Source: Phycisphaerae bacterium
GTDB lineage: Bacteria; Planctomycetota; Phycisphaerae; Phycisphaerales; SM1A02
Direction: 5' to 3'
Length of the DNA: 64,000 nucleotides
NCBI GenBank assembly: GCA_002702575.1
Contig: PAAJ01000012.1
Span: forward strand, 69,504 to 133,503
The translations under genes and the position numbers were made by a program. The notes below the pieces were generated by a model that was not told where the DNA came from, searched no databases, and saw only the letters and a program-made list of their open reading frames with translations. This document shows, piece by piece, positions 35,426 through 44,059 of the stretch (position 1 is its first letter; every line of letters begins with the position of its first letter).

Positions 35426-38400
35426 TCAAGGCCCTTCAGGGAAGCTGATCGTAGCCGTGGCTCCACTGGTCGAAACCGAGAGGTCCTTGGCATAACAGCT
35501 TGGATCGGCTCCTGTATAGGAGTAGATCCTGGCTTCGATCACCAGGCCGTCTCTGGCACCACTGTCAGAGTCGAAAGTCCACTGGTGAGTCAGTTCGGTC
35601 CAGGCTGTTGCTGAATCGCTGTAGTTGCCAGGGCCGCTGGCAGAGCCAGCGTAGGAAGTGATGTCATCAACGACCGTGTAGTGGGCCCAGAGCCTGATCT
35701 TGCTCGTGGTGTCTCCGTCACCCAGGCCAAACATGCTGACATCAACCGTATCGCCATCAGTCAGGCCAGTGACCCAGGCAACATAGCCTTGGGGTGTGCC
35801 TTGCAGCGGGTCTTCAGTGATCTTGAGGCACCGATCGTCACCACCGAGTGGATCGGACACGTTCTCGAAGGTCACATTGTCTCCGTAAGAGCCCAGGACC
35901 GTGCCGCCATTGCTCCAGTTGTAGAAGCCATTGCCTTCACCGGTCTCGCATTCATCAGGGACGCCATTGCCGTTCTTGTCCTGTGAGGTGCCATCAGTGA
36001 TGTCACAGGTGTCCGGAACGCCATTGTCATTGCAGTCGGTATCACAGAGATCCGGGACACCGTTGCCGTCACAGTCGCTGTAGGTGTTGTCTGCCAGGTC
36101 GCAGACGTCACCGATGCCGTTGCCATCACAGTCGGCCTGATCCTCATTGTAAAGATCACAGTTGTCGACATCGTCAGCAACTCCGTCGCCATCGGCATCT
36201 GCCGGTGGCGTGATGTCGCAGCTTGTGCCTGGGAACGAGATCGCAGCACCTGAACCAGAGGTGTTGACACTGACGCTGATGTCAGTGACATAGCCAGAAG
36301 GATCAGCATTCGCGTAGGAGTAGATCCTGGCTTCGATGACCAGGCCATCTCTGGCGCCACCATCGGAATCGAAGACCCACTGGTGGGTCAGTTCGGTCCA
36401 GGCGGTGGTGGAATCACTGTAGTTGCCTGGGCCACTGGCAGAGCCAGCGTAGGAGGTGATGTCACCGCCAGTTGCGGTGTAGTGGCCCCAGAGTCGCATC
36501 TTGCTGGTGGTCGTTCCATCGCCCAGTCCAAGCATGCTCACATCGATGGTGTCACCATCGGTGAGTCCAGTCACCCAGCCGACATAGCCCTGAGGCGTGC
36601 CCTGCAGTGGAGCCTCGGTCATCTTCAGAGCAAAGCCGCTGCCACCGAGTGGGTCTGGGACGTTCTCGAAGATGACATTGTCGCCAAAGAAGCCCATGAC
36701 GGTTCCGCCATCGGCCCAGTCGTAGCAGCCGGTGAGTCCGCTTTCGCACTCATCGGGGATACCGTTGGCATTGGTGTCCTGCGAGGTTCCATCGGTGATG
36801 TCGCAGGCATCTGCAACATTGTTCTCGTTGCAATCCGGATCGCAGACGTCTGGGACGCCATTGCCATCGCAGTCACTGTAGGTGTTGTCTGCGATGTCGC
36901 AGACGTCACCGATGCCGTTGCCATCACAGTCAGCCTGATCCGGATTCGGCAGATCACAGTTGTCGAAGTCGTCCGGGACGCCATCGCTGTCTGCATCATT
37001 GCCGCCACCGGAGCCGCAGTCGCTGCCACCGAAGGACAGGCCATCGACCGTTTCGCCAGGTGAGAACAGGTTGCCGTCCGTGGACAGCTCGGAATGCAAG
37101 GCGAAGACTTCGCCGTAGATGTCCGGATTCTTGTTCAGGGACTGGTTGTTGCCACCATCACTTCCATAGGAAGCCGTGGCCAGGATGGTTCCGTCGGCCG
37201 CGGTCAGTGTGACATCGTCACCGCTGTTGTTGAGGCCCAGGGCACCTTCGGAAGCTGTCTGGACCACAGCACCGCCGAAATTGCCGGCAGGCTCGCCGCC
37301 ACCAAAGACGACGATCGCACAGCCAGTGCTCAGCGTCGGTGTGCTTGTCGGGAAGGTATGACGCACGCCGAAGCCATCAGAGAGCGTGGCACCGCCGAGA
37401 TAGAGGTCCTCGCCGGTCATGTTGACGATTTCTACGAACTCGTCGTCCGAGAAGCTGTTGACGCCATCGCCATTCGCATCGCCATCCAGATCGATGTTGG
37501 ATGGATCGGCGAGGATCTCGTTGATCACGAGAACCGGGCTTTCACATTCGTCGGGGATCCCATTTCCATCGGAGTCCTGGGAATCGCCGTTCTCGATATC
37601 ACAGCTGTCAGGGCTGCCGTTGCCATTGCAGTCCGGATCACATTCGTCCGGGATGCCGTTGGCATTGCAGTCTGCGGAGGTTTCGTTGGCAATGTCGCAG
37701 TCATCGGGGACGCCATTGAGGTTGCAGTCCGTCTCGCAGACATCCGGGATGTTGTTGCTGTTGCAGTCGGTGACGGTGTCGCAGGCATCGCCTTCACCGT
37801 CATCATCGCAGTCGGCCTGGTCAGGGTTCGGGGTATCGATGCAGTTGTCTGCACAATCCGGGACACCATCGCCGTCCGAGTCATCGGCGGCGTCACATGG
37901 GTTGAGGGCGCCAGGCGTGTCCTGGCAACCGAGCTGGAATGGAGCCATGACCCAGCTGCCGATGCCGTCCGGGCAGCGATAGCCGCCAACGGCGGTGAAG
38001 TCGCCATCAGGACCGATGGTGACATCGCAGTAGACGACATTGGATGAGCCAGCGCCAATCAGTGCTGCACAGTCGATGACGGCTTCCCATGGGGTGACGT
38101 CCAGGACGCCATCGTCATTGGTATCAAGGTCGACTGTGGTTTCGCTGACGTCGCCGACATCAGACAGGCCACTGACCAGAACATGGGTGACCGGGTCATT
38201 GTTCTCGAAGAAGTTCTCGATGATCTGGCTGTAGATGCCGTTGCTGTCGAGAGACTGTCCATCGAGGCGAATGACGGATTCCAGATGGCCAAGAGGGCTC
38301 TCGCCGGATCCATCGCCAATCACGATCCATGCGTATCCATCAAGGGATGCACCAGGGGTGCCAAAGACTTCGATGTATTCGTTGGTGTCAACACCACTGT

Positions 38401-39382
38401 GATTGGTCCTGAACTCGTTCATGGACAGTTCTGGTTCAGGTTCGACGCATTCCTGTCCGTAGGTGCCGATGACTTCCAGGAGGTCATCGACGTTGACCAG
38501 GCAGTCGCCGTTGGGCAATGGTGCACAGTCAGCCTGTGGACGGAAGGTGCCATCGCCGGACGAGTTGAACTGCTCGATGACCTTGAGGATGTCATCGACA
38601 TTGACGATGCCGTCTGGGACACCCTCTGAACCGGTGATATCCGTCGGGCAGTTGGGGAGGGGGTCGTCACAAGGGTCGGCAGGGGTTGCAATGGCAACTT
38701 CGATGGACTCGACCCAGGAGTTGTTGGGGTAGCCGATGTTGGCAATATCAACGATGCCGTTCACGCCGCACGCGTTGTCTTCAGTGGAAAGCCAGCTTGG
38801 AGAATTCTGCCCACCAGCGTTGCTGGCAATGTCATAGGCATTTTGATTTGGATTGCTGGGTGTCGAGAGCTCGACGTAGATGAAGCCGCCTGAGAGAACA
38901 AGTGGGGGATCGAATGTCGTCACCAGGTAGTAGTCCTGGCCTGCTGTCATCGTGTTCGATTCGTTGCCAATTGGAATCATGCCGTTTGACGGATCGCCAT
39001 CGTCATCGACGTAGATGTTGACGACGACATCGGTTTCCTCAAGGCAGTTTTTGATGCCCCATTTGACGCATTGCAATGCAATGTCATTGCCGCCTGCATC
39101 AATACCTGAAAGGTCATGCATTCGGCCATAGCCATGGCCGGAGGTTCCACCGCTTCCTGAGCAGACGAGTCCTGGATCCAGATTGTTCAGATCTCCGGAT
39201 TCCGTGATCTCAATATTCGCGGGATCGCAGGTGGGCATTCCGAGACCGGACCGCATGGTCATTGAACCAGCCGAGCTGGTCGTCATCATGCCTGGTCGAG
39301 CCAGCAGGAGTGACGATGTACAAAGACCGATAACACCGGTCGTCAGAATGAGACCTTGTTTGGCACGCTGAGCGATTGACAT
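35426..39382 (-). CDS. Large secreted protein with dockerin-like, lamin-tail and TSP3-type repeats
   Basis: A 1318-residue protein with a signal-like N-terminus (LILTTGVIGLCTSSLLLA). Visible order: a beta-rich N-terminal domain (about 30-235); two dockerin-like repeats (VPDGIVNVDDILKVIEQF, NGDCLVNVDDLLEVIGTY, about 250-310); a lamin-tail-like domain (LSMNEFRTNHSGVDTNEYIEVFGTPG); thrombospondin-3-type Asp/Cys repeats (DSDGDGVPDCADNC...); a second lamin-tail domain (LVINEILADPSN...DDEFVEIVNMTGEDL); then two tandem copies of a TSP3 linker plus a beta-sandwich module of about 165 residues (YDWADGGTVMGFFGDNVIFE and YNWSNGGTVLGSYGDNVTFE). It probably binds Ca2+ and is exported. The start is chosen by its GGAG and signal peptide; the ORF is open 19 codons further upstream. 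Confidence 0.87.
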   Translation of the reverse strand: MSIAQRAKQGLILTTGVIGLCTSSLLLARPGMMTTSSAGSMTMRSGLGMPTCDPANIEITESGDLNNLDPGLVCSGSGGTSGHGYGRMHDLSGIDAGGNDIALQCVKWGIKNCLEETDVVVNIYVDDDGDPSNGMIPIGNESNTMTAGQDYYLVTTFDPPLVLSGGFIYVELSTPSNPNQNAYDIASNAGGQNSPSWLSTEDNACGVNGIVDIANIGYPNNSWVESIEVAIATPADPCDDPLPNCPTDITGSEGVPDGIVNVDDILKVIEQFNSSGDGTFRPQADCAPLPNGDCLVNVDDLLEVIGTYGQECVEPEPELSMNEFRTNHSGVDTNEYIEVFGTPGASLDGYAWIVIGDGSGESPLGHLESVIRLDGQSLDSNGIYSQIIENFFENNDPVTHVLVSGLSDVGDVSETTVDLDTNDDGVLDVTPWEAVIDCAALIGAGSSNVVYCDVTIGPDGDFTAVGGYRCPDGIGSWVMAPFQLGCQDTPGALNPCDAADDSDGDGVPDCADNCIDTPNPDQADCDDDGEGDACDTVTDCNSNNIPDVCETDCNLNGVPDDCDIANETSADCNANGIPDECDPDCNGNGSPDSCDIENGDSQDSDGNGIPDECESPVLVINEILADPSNIDLDGDANGDGVNSFSDDEFVEIVNMTGEDLYLGGATLSDGFGVRHTFPTSTPTLSTGCAIVVFGGGEPAGNFGGAVVQTASEGALGLNNSGDDVTLTAADGTILATASYGSDGGNNQSLNKNPDIYGEVFALHSELSTDGNLFSPGETVDGLSFGGSDCGSGGGNDADSDGVPDDFDNCDLPNPDQADCDGNGIGDVCDIADNTYSDCDGNGVPDVCDPDCNENNVADACDITDGTSQDTNANGIPDECESGLTGCYDWADGGTVMGFFGDNVIFENVPDPLGGSGFALKMTEAPLQGTPQGYVGWVTGLTDGDTIDVSMLGLGDGTTTSKMRLWGHYTATGGDITSYAGSASGPGNYSDSTTAWTELTHQWVFDSDGGARDGLVIEARIYSYANADPSGYVTDISVSVNTSGSGAAISFPGTSCDITPPADADGDGVADDVDNCDLYNEDQADCDGNGIGDVCDLADNTYSDCDGNGVPDLCDTDCNDNGVPDTCDITDGTSQDKNGNGVPDECETGEGNGFYNWSNGGTVLGSYGDNVTFENVSDPLGGDDRCLKITEDPLQGTPQGYVAWVTGLTDGDTVDVSMFGLGDGDTTSKIRLWAHYTVVDDITSYAGSASGPGNYSDSATAWTELTHQWTFDSDSGARDGLVIEARIYSYTGADPSCYAKDLSVSTSGATATISFPEGP
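35429..37005 (-). repeat. Tandem duplication inside the secreted protein gene
   Basis: Two units of about 0.78 kb, roughly 35429-36205 and 36234-37005, each encode a TSP3-type linker ending in DGTSQD-N-NG-PDECE and a beta-sandwich module. They share long identical protein stretches such as QGTPQGYV and SYAGSASGPGNYSDS. The high similarity points to a recent duplication. Confidence 0.75.
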
Positions 39383-39436
39383 GTTCTTCTCCTCTCCCCC
39401 CGTCTCCATATGGAGGGTGAAATCTGCAAACAGCAA

Positions 39437-39486
39437 CACCTCGCACCGTCCTCCCCCTCCTTGGGGGAGATTCGGTGCTGGAGGTG
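39437..39486 (-). promoter_or_regulatory. Large hairpin in the leader of the secreted protein gene
   Basis: CACCTC GCACCG TC CTCCCCC, a five-base loop, then GGGGGAG ATT CGGTGC TG GAGGTG: 19 pairs with small bulges. It lies 55 bases before the ATG on the minus strand. There is no T run after it, so it is more likely a leader element than a terminator. Confidence 0.5.
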
Positions 39487-39548
39487 CTATTAGCGTACCG
39501 TCCGAAGGGCTTCTTCCAAGCGCATAAACGGTGATAATCGCCTACAGG

Positions 39549-39569
39549 TGTTATTCAGATGTTATTCAG
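39549..39569. repeat. Direct repeat TGTTATTCAG with an 11-base period
   Basis: TGTTATTCAG at 39549-39558 and again at 39560-39569, one helical turn apart. It overlaps the end of the ArsR-fold gene, upstream of the secreted protein gene. It may be a binding site for a regulator. Confidence 0.35.
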
Positions 39570-40036
39570 GCGCCCTTGGCGAGCTGATTGGAGACATCCA
39601 GAGTGTTGCGATCCAACTGCTCCGTGAGCCCCTGGGCCACCTGAACAGGCGGATTCTGCTCGATTTCCTCGCTGGAATTGATTCCAGGGGCTGGAATACT
39701 GAGCGTGAGGCTGCCTTCAGATGCAACATGGACACTCAGATCCAGGCTCTCGGATCCATATCGCAGGCGAATATTGGGCGAGAGTGAGTAGATCCTCTGT
39801 CGGCTTCGAGGTGTGCAGGCGACCATTTCGGCCTCTCTGAGCAGTCTGAGATTGTGGCTGACAAGGCCGATGCTCTGGCCGGTCTCTTCGGCCAGCTGGC
39901 CGACCGGTCGAGGCCCGAGGGCCAGATATCGAATGATTTCCATCCTGACCGGGCCGCCCAGCAAGGACAGAATCCTTGTCAGATTGCCCTGGTTTACCGT
40001 CCCCCCCCCGCAAATTCCATTCGTGGACATGTTCAT
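39566..40036 (-). CDS. ArsR-fold winged-helix regulator with unusual C-terminal part
   Basis: A 156-residue protein. Residues about 15-85 are an ArsR-type winged helix (LTRILSLLGGPVRMEIIRYLALGPRPVGQLAEETGQSIGLVSHNLRLLREAEMV). No metal-binding CxC pair typical of ArsR/SmtB is seen in the recognition helix; the only cysteines are C8 (ICGGG) and C73 (VACTPR). The last 70 residues (from LSPNIRLRYGSESLDL) are beta-rich and not part of standard ArsR. GGAGG lies 5 bases before the ATG. It directly precedes the large secreted protein gene on the same strand and may control it. Confidence 0.82.
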   Translation of the reverse strand: MNMSTNGICGGGTVNQGNLTRILSLLGGPVRMEIIRYLALGPRPVGQLAEETGQSIGLVSHNLRLLREAEMVACTPRSRQRIYSLSPNIRLRYGSESLDLSVHVASEGSLTLSIPAPGINSSEEIEQNPPVQVAQGLTEQLDRNTLDVSNQLAKGA

Positions 40037-40210
40037 TGGTTCCTCCCAACGCGGCGTCTGGTGCGGGGGCCAGGCGCTTTCATGATGTTCAGGAAGGCCA
40101 AAAGGCATCCTTCCTCTCAAATGCTTTCGTGCAGGAATCGCCTCGTGGTTCCGTTTCTTTGGTCAATAGAAACACTCGTTTGGCGACTACCCAGATACGG
40201 CACGGCAAGA

Positions 40211-40227
40211 TGCCATGTGCGCGCCAA
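40211..40227 (-). promoter_or_regulatory. Candidate sigma-54 promoter upstream of the ArsR-fold gene
   Basis: The minus strand reads TTGGCGCGCACATGGCA. Against TTGGCACG-N4-TTGCW, all positions match except two, and the invariant GG-N10-GC spacing is kept. It lies about 175 bases before the ArsR-fold start. rpoN is encoded in the window, but no enhancer-binding protein is nearby. Confidence 0.35.
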
Positions 40228-40334
40228 TATCAAATTCTCTCGATTTTGATAACGATCACGTTTTAGGGCTCAATAGGCTCGGATTCATCATCAGATGTCC
40301 TGATCATTCGTCCAGGAAATCGTTCCAGGAGGCG

Positions 40335-40436
40335 TCAGATCATCCAGATGATTCCAATCAAGATCAGCAGGCCGCCCAGGCCCAGGAGGCCCCAGCCGAT
40401 TCTTCGTCCGATCAATTTGCCTCGCGTGATTCCCAT
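40335..40436 (-). CDS. 33-residue single-membrane-helix micro-ORF
   Basis: An ATG-to-TGA micro-ORF encoding a basic head (MGITRGKLIGRRIGWG) followed by a glycine/leucine/isoleucine membrane helix that ends in WMI. It lies on the same strand as tRNA-Leu, 96 bases downstream, and may use its transcript. No clear Shine-Dalgarno is present. The hydrophobic pattern is far from random, but the short length keeps confidence moderate. Confidence 0.45.
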   Translation of the reverse strand: MGITRGKLIGRRIGWGLLGLGGLLILIGIIWMI

Positions 40437-40532
40437 CGACTACAGCATACGGTCGGCCGTGCAGGGAGGGTCTTGGGCAGGGGGGTCTCGAGGAAGGAGC
40501 CCGGCGATCCTTCCGGGATGTTGCATTCGCAA

Positions 40533-40617
40533 TACCGAAGGTGGGACTCGAACCCACACTCCCTTAACGGGAAACGGATTTTGAATCCGTCGCGTCTGCC
40601 AATTCCGCCACTTCGGC
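40533..40617 (-). tRNA. tRNA-Leu (anticodon CAA)
   Basis: An 85-nt class II tRNA with acceptor GCCGAAG/CTTCGGT, anticodon loop TTCAAAA (CAA, reads TTG), a long variable arm (around CCCGTTAAGGG), and T loop GGTTCGAGTCC. The discriminator is A; CCA is not encoded. Confidence 0.96.
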
Positions 40618-40653
40618 CTCTCAGAGCCGTGTTCAGGACTCTGCAGGTCTGGA

Positions 40654-40682
40654 ATGATCCTCTCCAGAGGGAGATCGGTCAA
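40654..40682 (-). promoter_or_regulatory. Candidate promoter of tRNA-Leu
   Basis: On the minus strand TTGACC, 17 bases, then GATCAT, ending 36 bases before the mature tRNA 5' end. The -35 is strong and the -10 is moderate. Confidence 0.45.
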
Positions 40683-40700
40683 TTCGACATCGCTCACAGC

Positions 40701-40706
40701 TACAAT
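40701..40706 (+). promoter_or_regulatory. Candidate -10 box for a leaderless DUF1573 transcript
   Basis: TACAAT ends seven bases before the ATG, so the expected start of transcription would be at or next to the initiation codon. No clear -35 at 17 bases. No Shine-Dalgarno is seen. Confidence 0.3.
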
Positions 40707-40713
40707 TCAGCCC

Positions 40714-41970
40714 ATGAATACTCTTCGAACAAGACACGGTATCGCCTCCGGTTCCATCCTGGCGGTCGTCGCCATTCTGGTTGCCGGGGGGCTGATTGTC
40801 CTGCTCTCGGTGAATGCCGGTGATTCCAACACCCTTCCAAAGGCAGGGCCATCTGGCAAGACCACACAGTCCCAGTCTCAATCCAGCTCGCCTGCCAGGC
40901 CTCCGGCTTCGCCCGTTCAGGCGGCGGCTCCTTCGACGCCCTCCATTCCGGATGAACAGAAGCCTGAAGCTTCGGTGAGGGTCAAGCCCGCCACGCTTCA
41001 GTTGGGATATGTCGAGCCCGGTGAATCGAAGACTGCGACCTATGAAATCATCAATGAGTCTGAGGTGCCACTGAATCTGACAGCGCCCAAGAAGGGATGT
41101 TCCTGCACCGAAATTCTCGTGACACCGGGCGTCATTCCGCCGGGTGGTTCCAGGGAAGTGACGGCGATCTTTACGGCGGGATTGACCCCGACGATCAAGA
41201 ACAGCAAGGTCGGCGTGTTGTTCGAGAAACATCGCAGCGTGCAGGTTCCCATGAAGGCGATTGTCAGTCGGAAAGTCAGGGCGATTCCGCAGGATTTCCG
41301 AATGCACAAGGATGGGAGCTACGGGGGTCCTGTCTCTCGAGACAAGGGCAGGATCGAAGTGACATCCGTCGATGGCCGGCCATTCCGAGTTCTGTCGGCA
41401 GGAGGTCAGCCCGCCATTGCATGGCCGGGTTCCGGCGGTGATCCGATGCTCCCATCCATTTCGCATCTCGTTGCCGTGGATCTGGGCGATCACGACAAGG
41501 AAACCCTGCTTGATCCCGACGGCAACAAGTTCGAGCCCTTCTGGGTCTTCGAGACGGACCATCCCGAAGCCCCGGTCGTGGAGGTTCGAATTCTCCACAA
41601 GGAGCACAGGCCGCACCGCCGTGAGAAGGAGCGTGAATGGGTCTTCGTGGAAAACAGGATCGTGGCGGATGCCGTCGATCCCGGGGGCAGTACATCGTTT
41701 GAGATTCCGATCATCTGGAACAGTCGTGACAACCGCACTCAGCAGATTCACGAGGTGGTCTCGATGTCTCCCGATTTCAAGGCGGCGTTGACCGGCATGC
41801 GTGCCGATGGAACCAAGACCAAGGCCAAGGTGACGATCACGCCAGAGTCCCATGTCGAGGGGCCTTTCCAGGGGACGATCGAATTCGTGTCCCGTGAGCA
41901 TCGGGCGCCCCTGACGGTCATTGGTTATGTGAATCGACCTGGCTCGGGTTCTGAGGAAGTCGTCCAGTGA
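40714..41970 (+). CDS. DUF1573 membrane-anchored protein
   Basis: A 418-residue protein with one N-terminal membrane helix (ILAVVAILVAGGLIVLLSV), a long Ser/Pro/Gln linker, and a DUF1573 Ig-like domain (about 90-180) with the family's GCSCTE motif (PKKGCSCTEILVTPGVIPPGGS). A second beta-rich half (about 200-400) follows and is less clear. The function is unknown; it is common in Bacteroidetes and planctomycete envelope proteins. The ATG is preceded by TACAAT seven bases before it, so the transcript may be leaderless. Its stop overlaps the GTG start of ispD by three bases. Confidence 0.85.
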   Translation: MNTLRTRHGIASGSILAVVAILVAGGLIVLLSVNAGDSNTLPKAGPSGKTTQSQSQSSSPARPPASPVQAAAPSTPSIPDEQKPEASVRVKPATLQLGYVEPGESKTATYEIINESEVPLNLTAPKKGCSCTEILVTPGVIPPGGSREVTAIFTAGLTPTIKNSKVGVLFEKHRSVQVPMKAIVSRKVRAIPQDFRMHKDGSYGGPVSRDKGRIEVTSVDGRPFRVLSAGGQPAIAWPGSGGDPMLPSISHLVAVDLGDHDKETLLDPDGNKFEPFWVFETDHPEAPVVEVRILHKEHRPHRREKEREWVFVENRIVADAVDPGGSTSFEIPIIWNSRDNRTQQIHEVVSMSPDFKAALTGMRADGTKTKAKVTITPESHVEGPFQGTIEFVSREHRAPLTVIGYVNRPGSGSEEVVQ

Positions 41971-42758
41971 AGCTGGCTGTCATCATCCCGGCAGCAGGCT
42001 CCTCGACTCGATTCGACGGTGGTGACAAGCTGGCGGCAGATCTGGGCGGCCGCCCATTGCTGCTCCGTACGGTGGAGGTCTTCACACGTCGAGAAGAAGT
42101 CGAACAGATCATCGTGGCCGGTCCGCCTGATGGACTTGAGGCCTTCAAGGATCGCTATGGTGCCGGCCTTGGTTTTCATGGTGTGACGCTGGTCGAAGGG
42201 GGCCGGGTTGATCGATGGGAGACGGTTCGCAATGCCCTTGCGGCTGTTTCAGACGACTGCACTCACATTGCCGTTCATGATGCGGCTCGTCCTCTGGTGT
42301 CCGATCAGATGCTTGACCGCATCTTCATGGCGGCGGAGAAACTCGATGCTGTCATACCGGCGCTCGCGATGTCGTCCACGCTCAAGGAGCTCGATCCCGA
42401 GTCGTCCACGGATGCCGGTGAAGGCGAAGATCTCGTCGTCGATACGATTCTTGGTGGTGCTGGCCGTATGGACGTTCCGGCGACACCTGTTCTCGGAACG
42501 GTCGATCGAAAACGGTATGCGATGGCGCAGACGCCTCAGGTCTTCTTCAAATCGATCCTTCTCGCGGCCTACCAGTCGGTTGAACTCGATGGTGCGACGG
42601 ATGACGCTCAGGTGGTTGAACGATCCGGTGGCATCGTGCATGTCGTGGAAGGTGATTCCACAAACATCAAGATCACGACCAAGGACGATCTGCAGCTCGC
42701 CAAGGCCTTGCTGGGTCTCGTGGATTCCAGGCGGCCCAAGGATCCATTGTTCGGGTGA
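41967..42758 (+). CDS. ispD: 2-C-methyl-D-erythritol 4-phosphate cytidylyltransferase
   Basis: A 263-residue IspD of the MEP isoprenoid pathway, forming CDP-methylerythritol from CTP and MEP. The nucleotide-binding AVIIPAAGSSTRF-GGDK motif is at residues 4-20; the conserved VHDAARPLVS and AQTPQVF motifs are seen. It starts at GTG, overlapping the DUF1573 stop. It is longer than E. coli IspD (236) by an acidic insertion around residues 140-155. Confidence 0.93.
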   Translation: MKLAVIIPAAGSSTRFDGGDKLAADLGGRPLLLRTVEVFTRREEVEQIIVAGPPDGLEAFKDRYGAGLGFHGVTLVEGGRVDRWETVRNALAAVSDDCTHIAVHDAARPLVSDQMLDRIFMAAEKLDAVIPALAMSSTLKELDPESSTDAGEGEDLVVDTILGGAGRMDVPATPVLGTVDRKRYAMAQTPQVFFKSILLAAYQSVELDGATDDAQVVERSGGIVHVVEGDSTNIKITTKDDLQLAKALLGLVDSRRPKDPLFG

Positions 42759-42895
42759 CCATCCACAGAGGCCTCTTGAGGGCCTCATGGCCGACTTCTT
42801 TGGTCCACTTTTTCGATCTTGCAATACTTCCAGCCTTGATGGAGCCGACATGATGAGGGGCCCAAGTCAAAGGCGGCCCTCGGAGCACATGGACC

Positions 42896-44059
42896 GTGGA
42901 GATTGATGAAACAGGAAGCCAGGTCTCGAATGGACCGGTCCAGCCCCCGTCTGGCGAGGGGCGGCGATCTGTTTCGATCATCGTGCCGACCTATCAGGAG
43001 GGCGAGAGTCTTCCGCCTCTCATCGAACGATTGGATCGGTTGCGATCCGCCGGATGGGATCTGGAAGTCCTCATCGTGGACGACAATTCGAGGGACGGCA
43101 CCGAGGAGTTCATCGAGTCTCTTGAGGCGGCTTGGATTCGATTGATCGTCCGTCAGGACGATCGTGGGTTGAGTACAGCCGTGATGAAGGGATTGGAAGA
43201 GGCCAGTCACGACCTGCTCGTCGTCATGGATGCGGATCTCAGTCATCCTCCTGAATCCATTCCCGCCTTCGTGGAAGCTCTCTCAGATGGTGCCGAGTTC
43301 GTCATCGGCAGTCGCTATGTTCCAGGCGGCTCGACTGAGGATGGCTGGGGATACCTCCGATGGGTGAACTCCAAGGTGGCCACCGTGATGGCGCGGCCGT
43401 TCACCAGGGTGAAGGATCCGATGAGCGGTTTTCTGGGGCTCCGGCGTGACACCTGGTTGCGAGCTGAGGATCTTGATCCGATCGGTTACAAGATCGGCCT
43501 CGAGTTGATCGTGAAATGTCGCTGCACGAAGGTGGCGGAGGTTCCGATCCACTTCAGTACAAGGCGCCATGGTGAAAGCAAGCTGACACTGAAAGTCCAG
43601 AAGGACTACCTGAAGCACATCATCAGACTGGCTCGTTGGAAGTATCCTGAACGATCCAGTTTCATTCCGTTCGCCGTCGTCGGTGCCATGGGGATCGGCG
43701 TGTATGTGGCGTTGCTTGCCGTGCTCGTGCCACTGCTTTCCAGCGTCATGGGCAAGCCATGGATCATCGCGATCGCCATTCTTCTGACGATGTGCTTCAA
43801 TTTCATCCTCGATCGAAAGCTCGCATTCTGGTGGGCCGGCAAGGAACGCGTGGCGACTCAGTTTGTAGGGTTCGTCGCAATCTGCACCGTTCCGGTGCTC
43901 GTGAACTTCTGGGTCACGACATCATTTTCCGCTGATGATCAGATGGTGACCCCATTGGCCGGCATGATCGGCGCCGCCGTCGGTTCGGTGCTTGGAGTGC
44001 TCTTCAACTGGTCCGTCAGCAGGCTGCTGCTCTTCAGCCGACCACGTCGAGACGCTTGA
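42896..44059 (+). CDS. GT2 polyprenyl-phosphate glycosyltransferase fused to GtrA-like domain
   Basis: A 387-residue protein. Residues about 26-250 are a GT2 domain (SIIVPTYQEGESLPPLIERL; DXD-type VVMDADLSHPPE at about 109-120; PMSGFLGLRRDTW; RRHGESKLTL), as in dolichol- or polyprenyl-phosphate mannosyl/glucosyltransferases. Residues about 255-387 hold four membrane helices of the GtrA family. The fusion is known and would make and flip a lipid-linked sugar. It starts at GTG; no better in-frame start exists after the upstream stop at 42854. Its stop overlaps the next convergent gene by 26 bases. Confidence 0.9.
   Translation: MEIDETGSQVSNGPVQPPSGEGRRSVSIIVPTYQEGESLPPLIERLDRLRSAGWDLEVLIVDDNSRDGTEEFIESLEAAWIRLIVRQDDRGLSTAVMKGLEEASHDLLVVMDADLSHPPESIPAFVEALSDGAEFVIGSRYVPGGSTEDGWGYLRWVNSKVATVMARPFTRVKDPMSGFLGLRRDTWLRAEDLDPIGYKIGLELIVKCRCTKVAEVPIHFSTRRHGESKLTLKVQKDYLKHIIRLARWKYPERSSFIPFAVVGAMGIGVYVALLAVLVPLLSSVMGKPWIIAIAILLTMCFNFILDRKLAFWWAGKERVATQFVGFVAICTVPVLVNFWVTTSFSADDQMVTPLAGMIGAAVGSVLGVLFNWSVSRLLLFSRPRRDA

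Noticed and set aside
37094..38047. Valine/Ala-rich antisense frame in the secreted protein gene
   Set aside because: It is the complement of Asp/Gly/Asn-rich Ca2+ repeats; an artefact of repeat composition.
32226..39382. Horizontal transfer of the two secreted genes
   Set aside because: Codon choice differs somewhat from the neighbours, but there are no mobile genes, att sites or tRNA-bounded ends; repeat-rich composition explains it as well.
40633..41901. A 422-codon frame antisense to the DUF1573 gene
   Set aside because: It has no conserved motif, and the sense strand encodes a clear DUF1573 domain.
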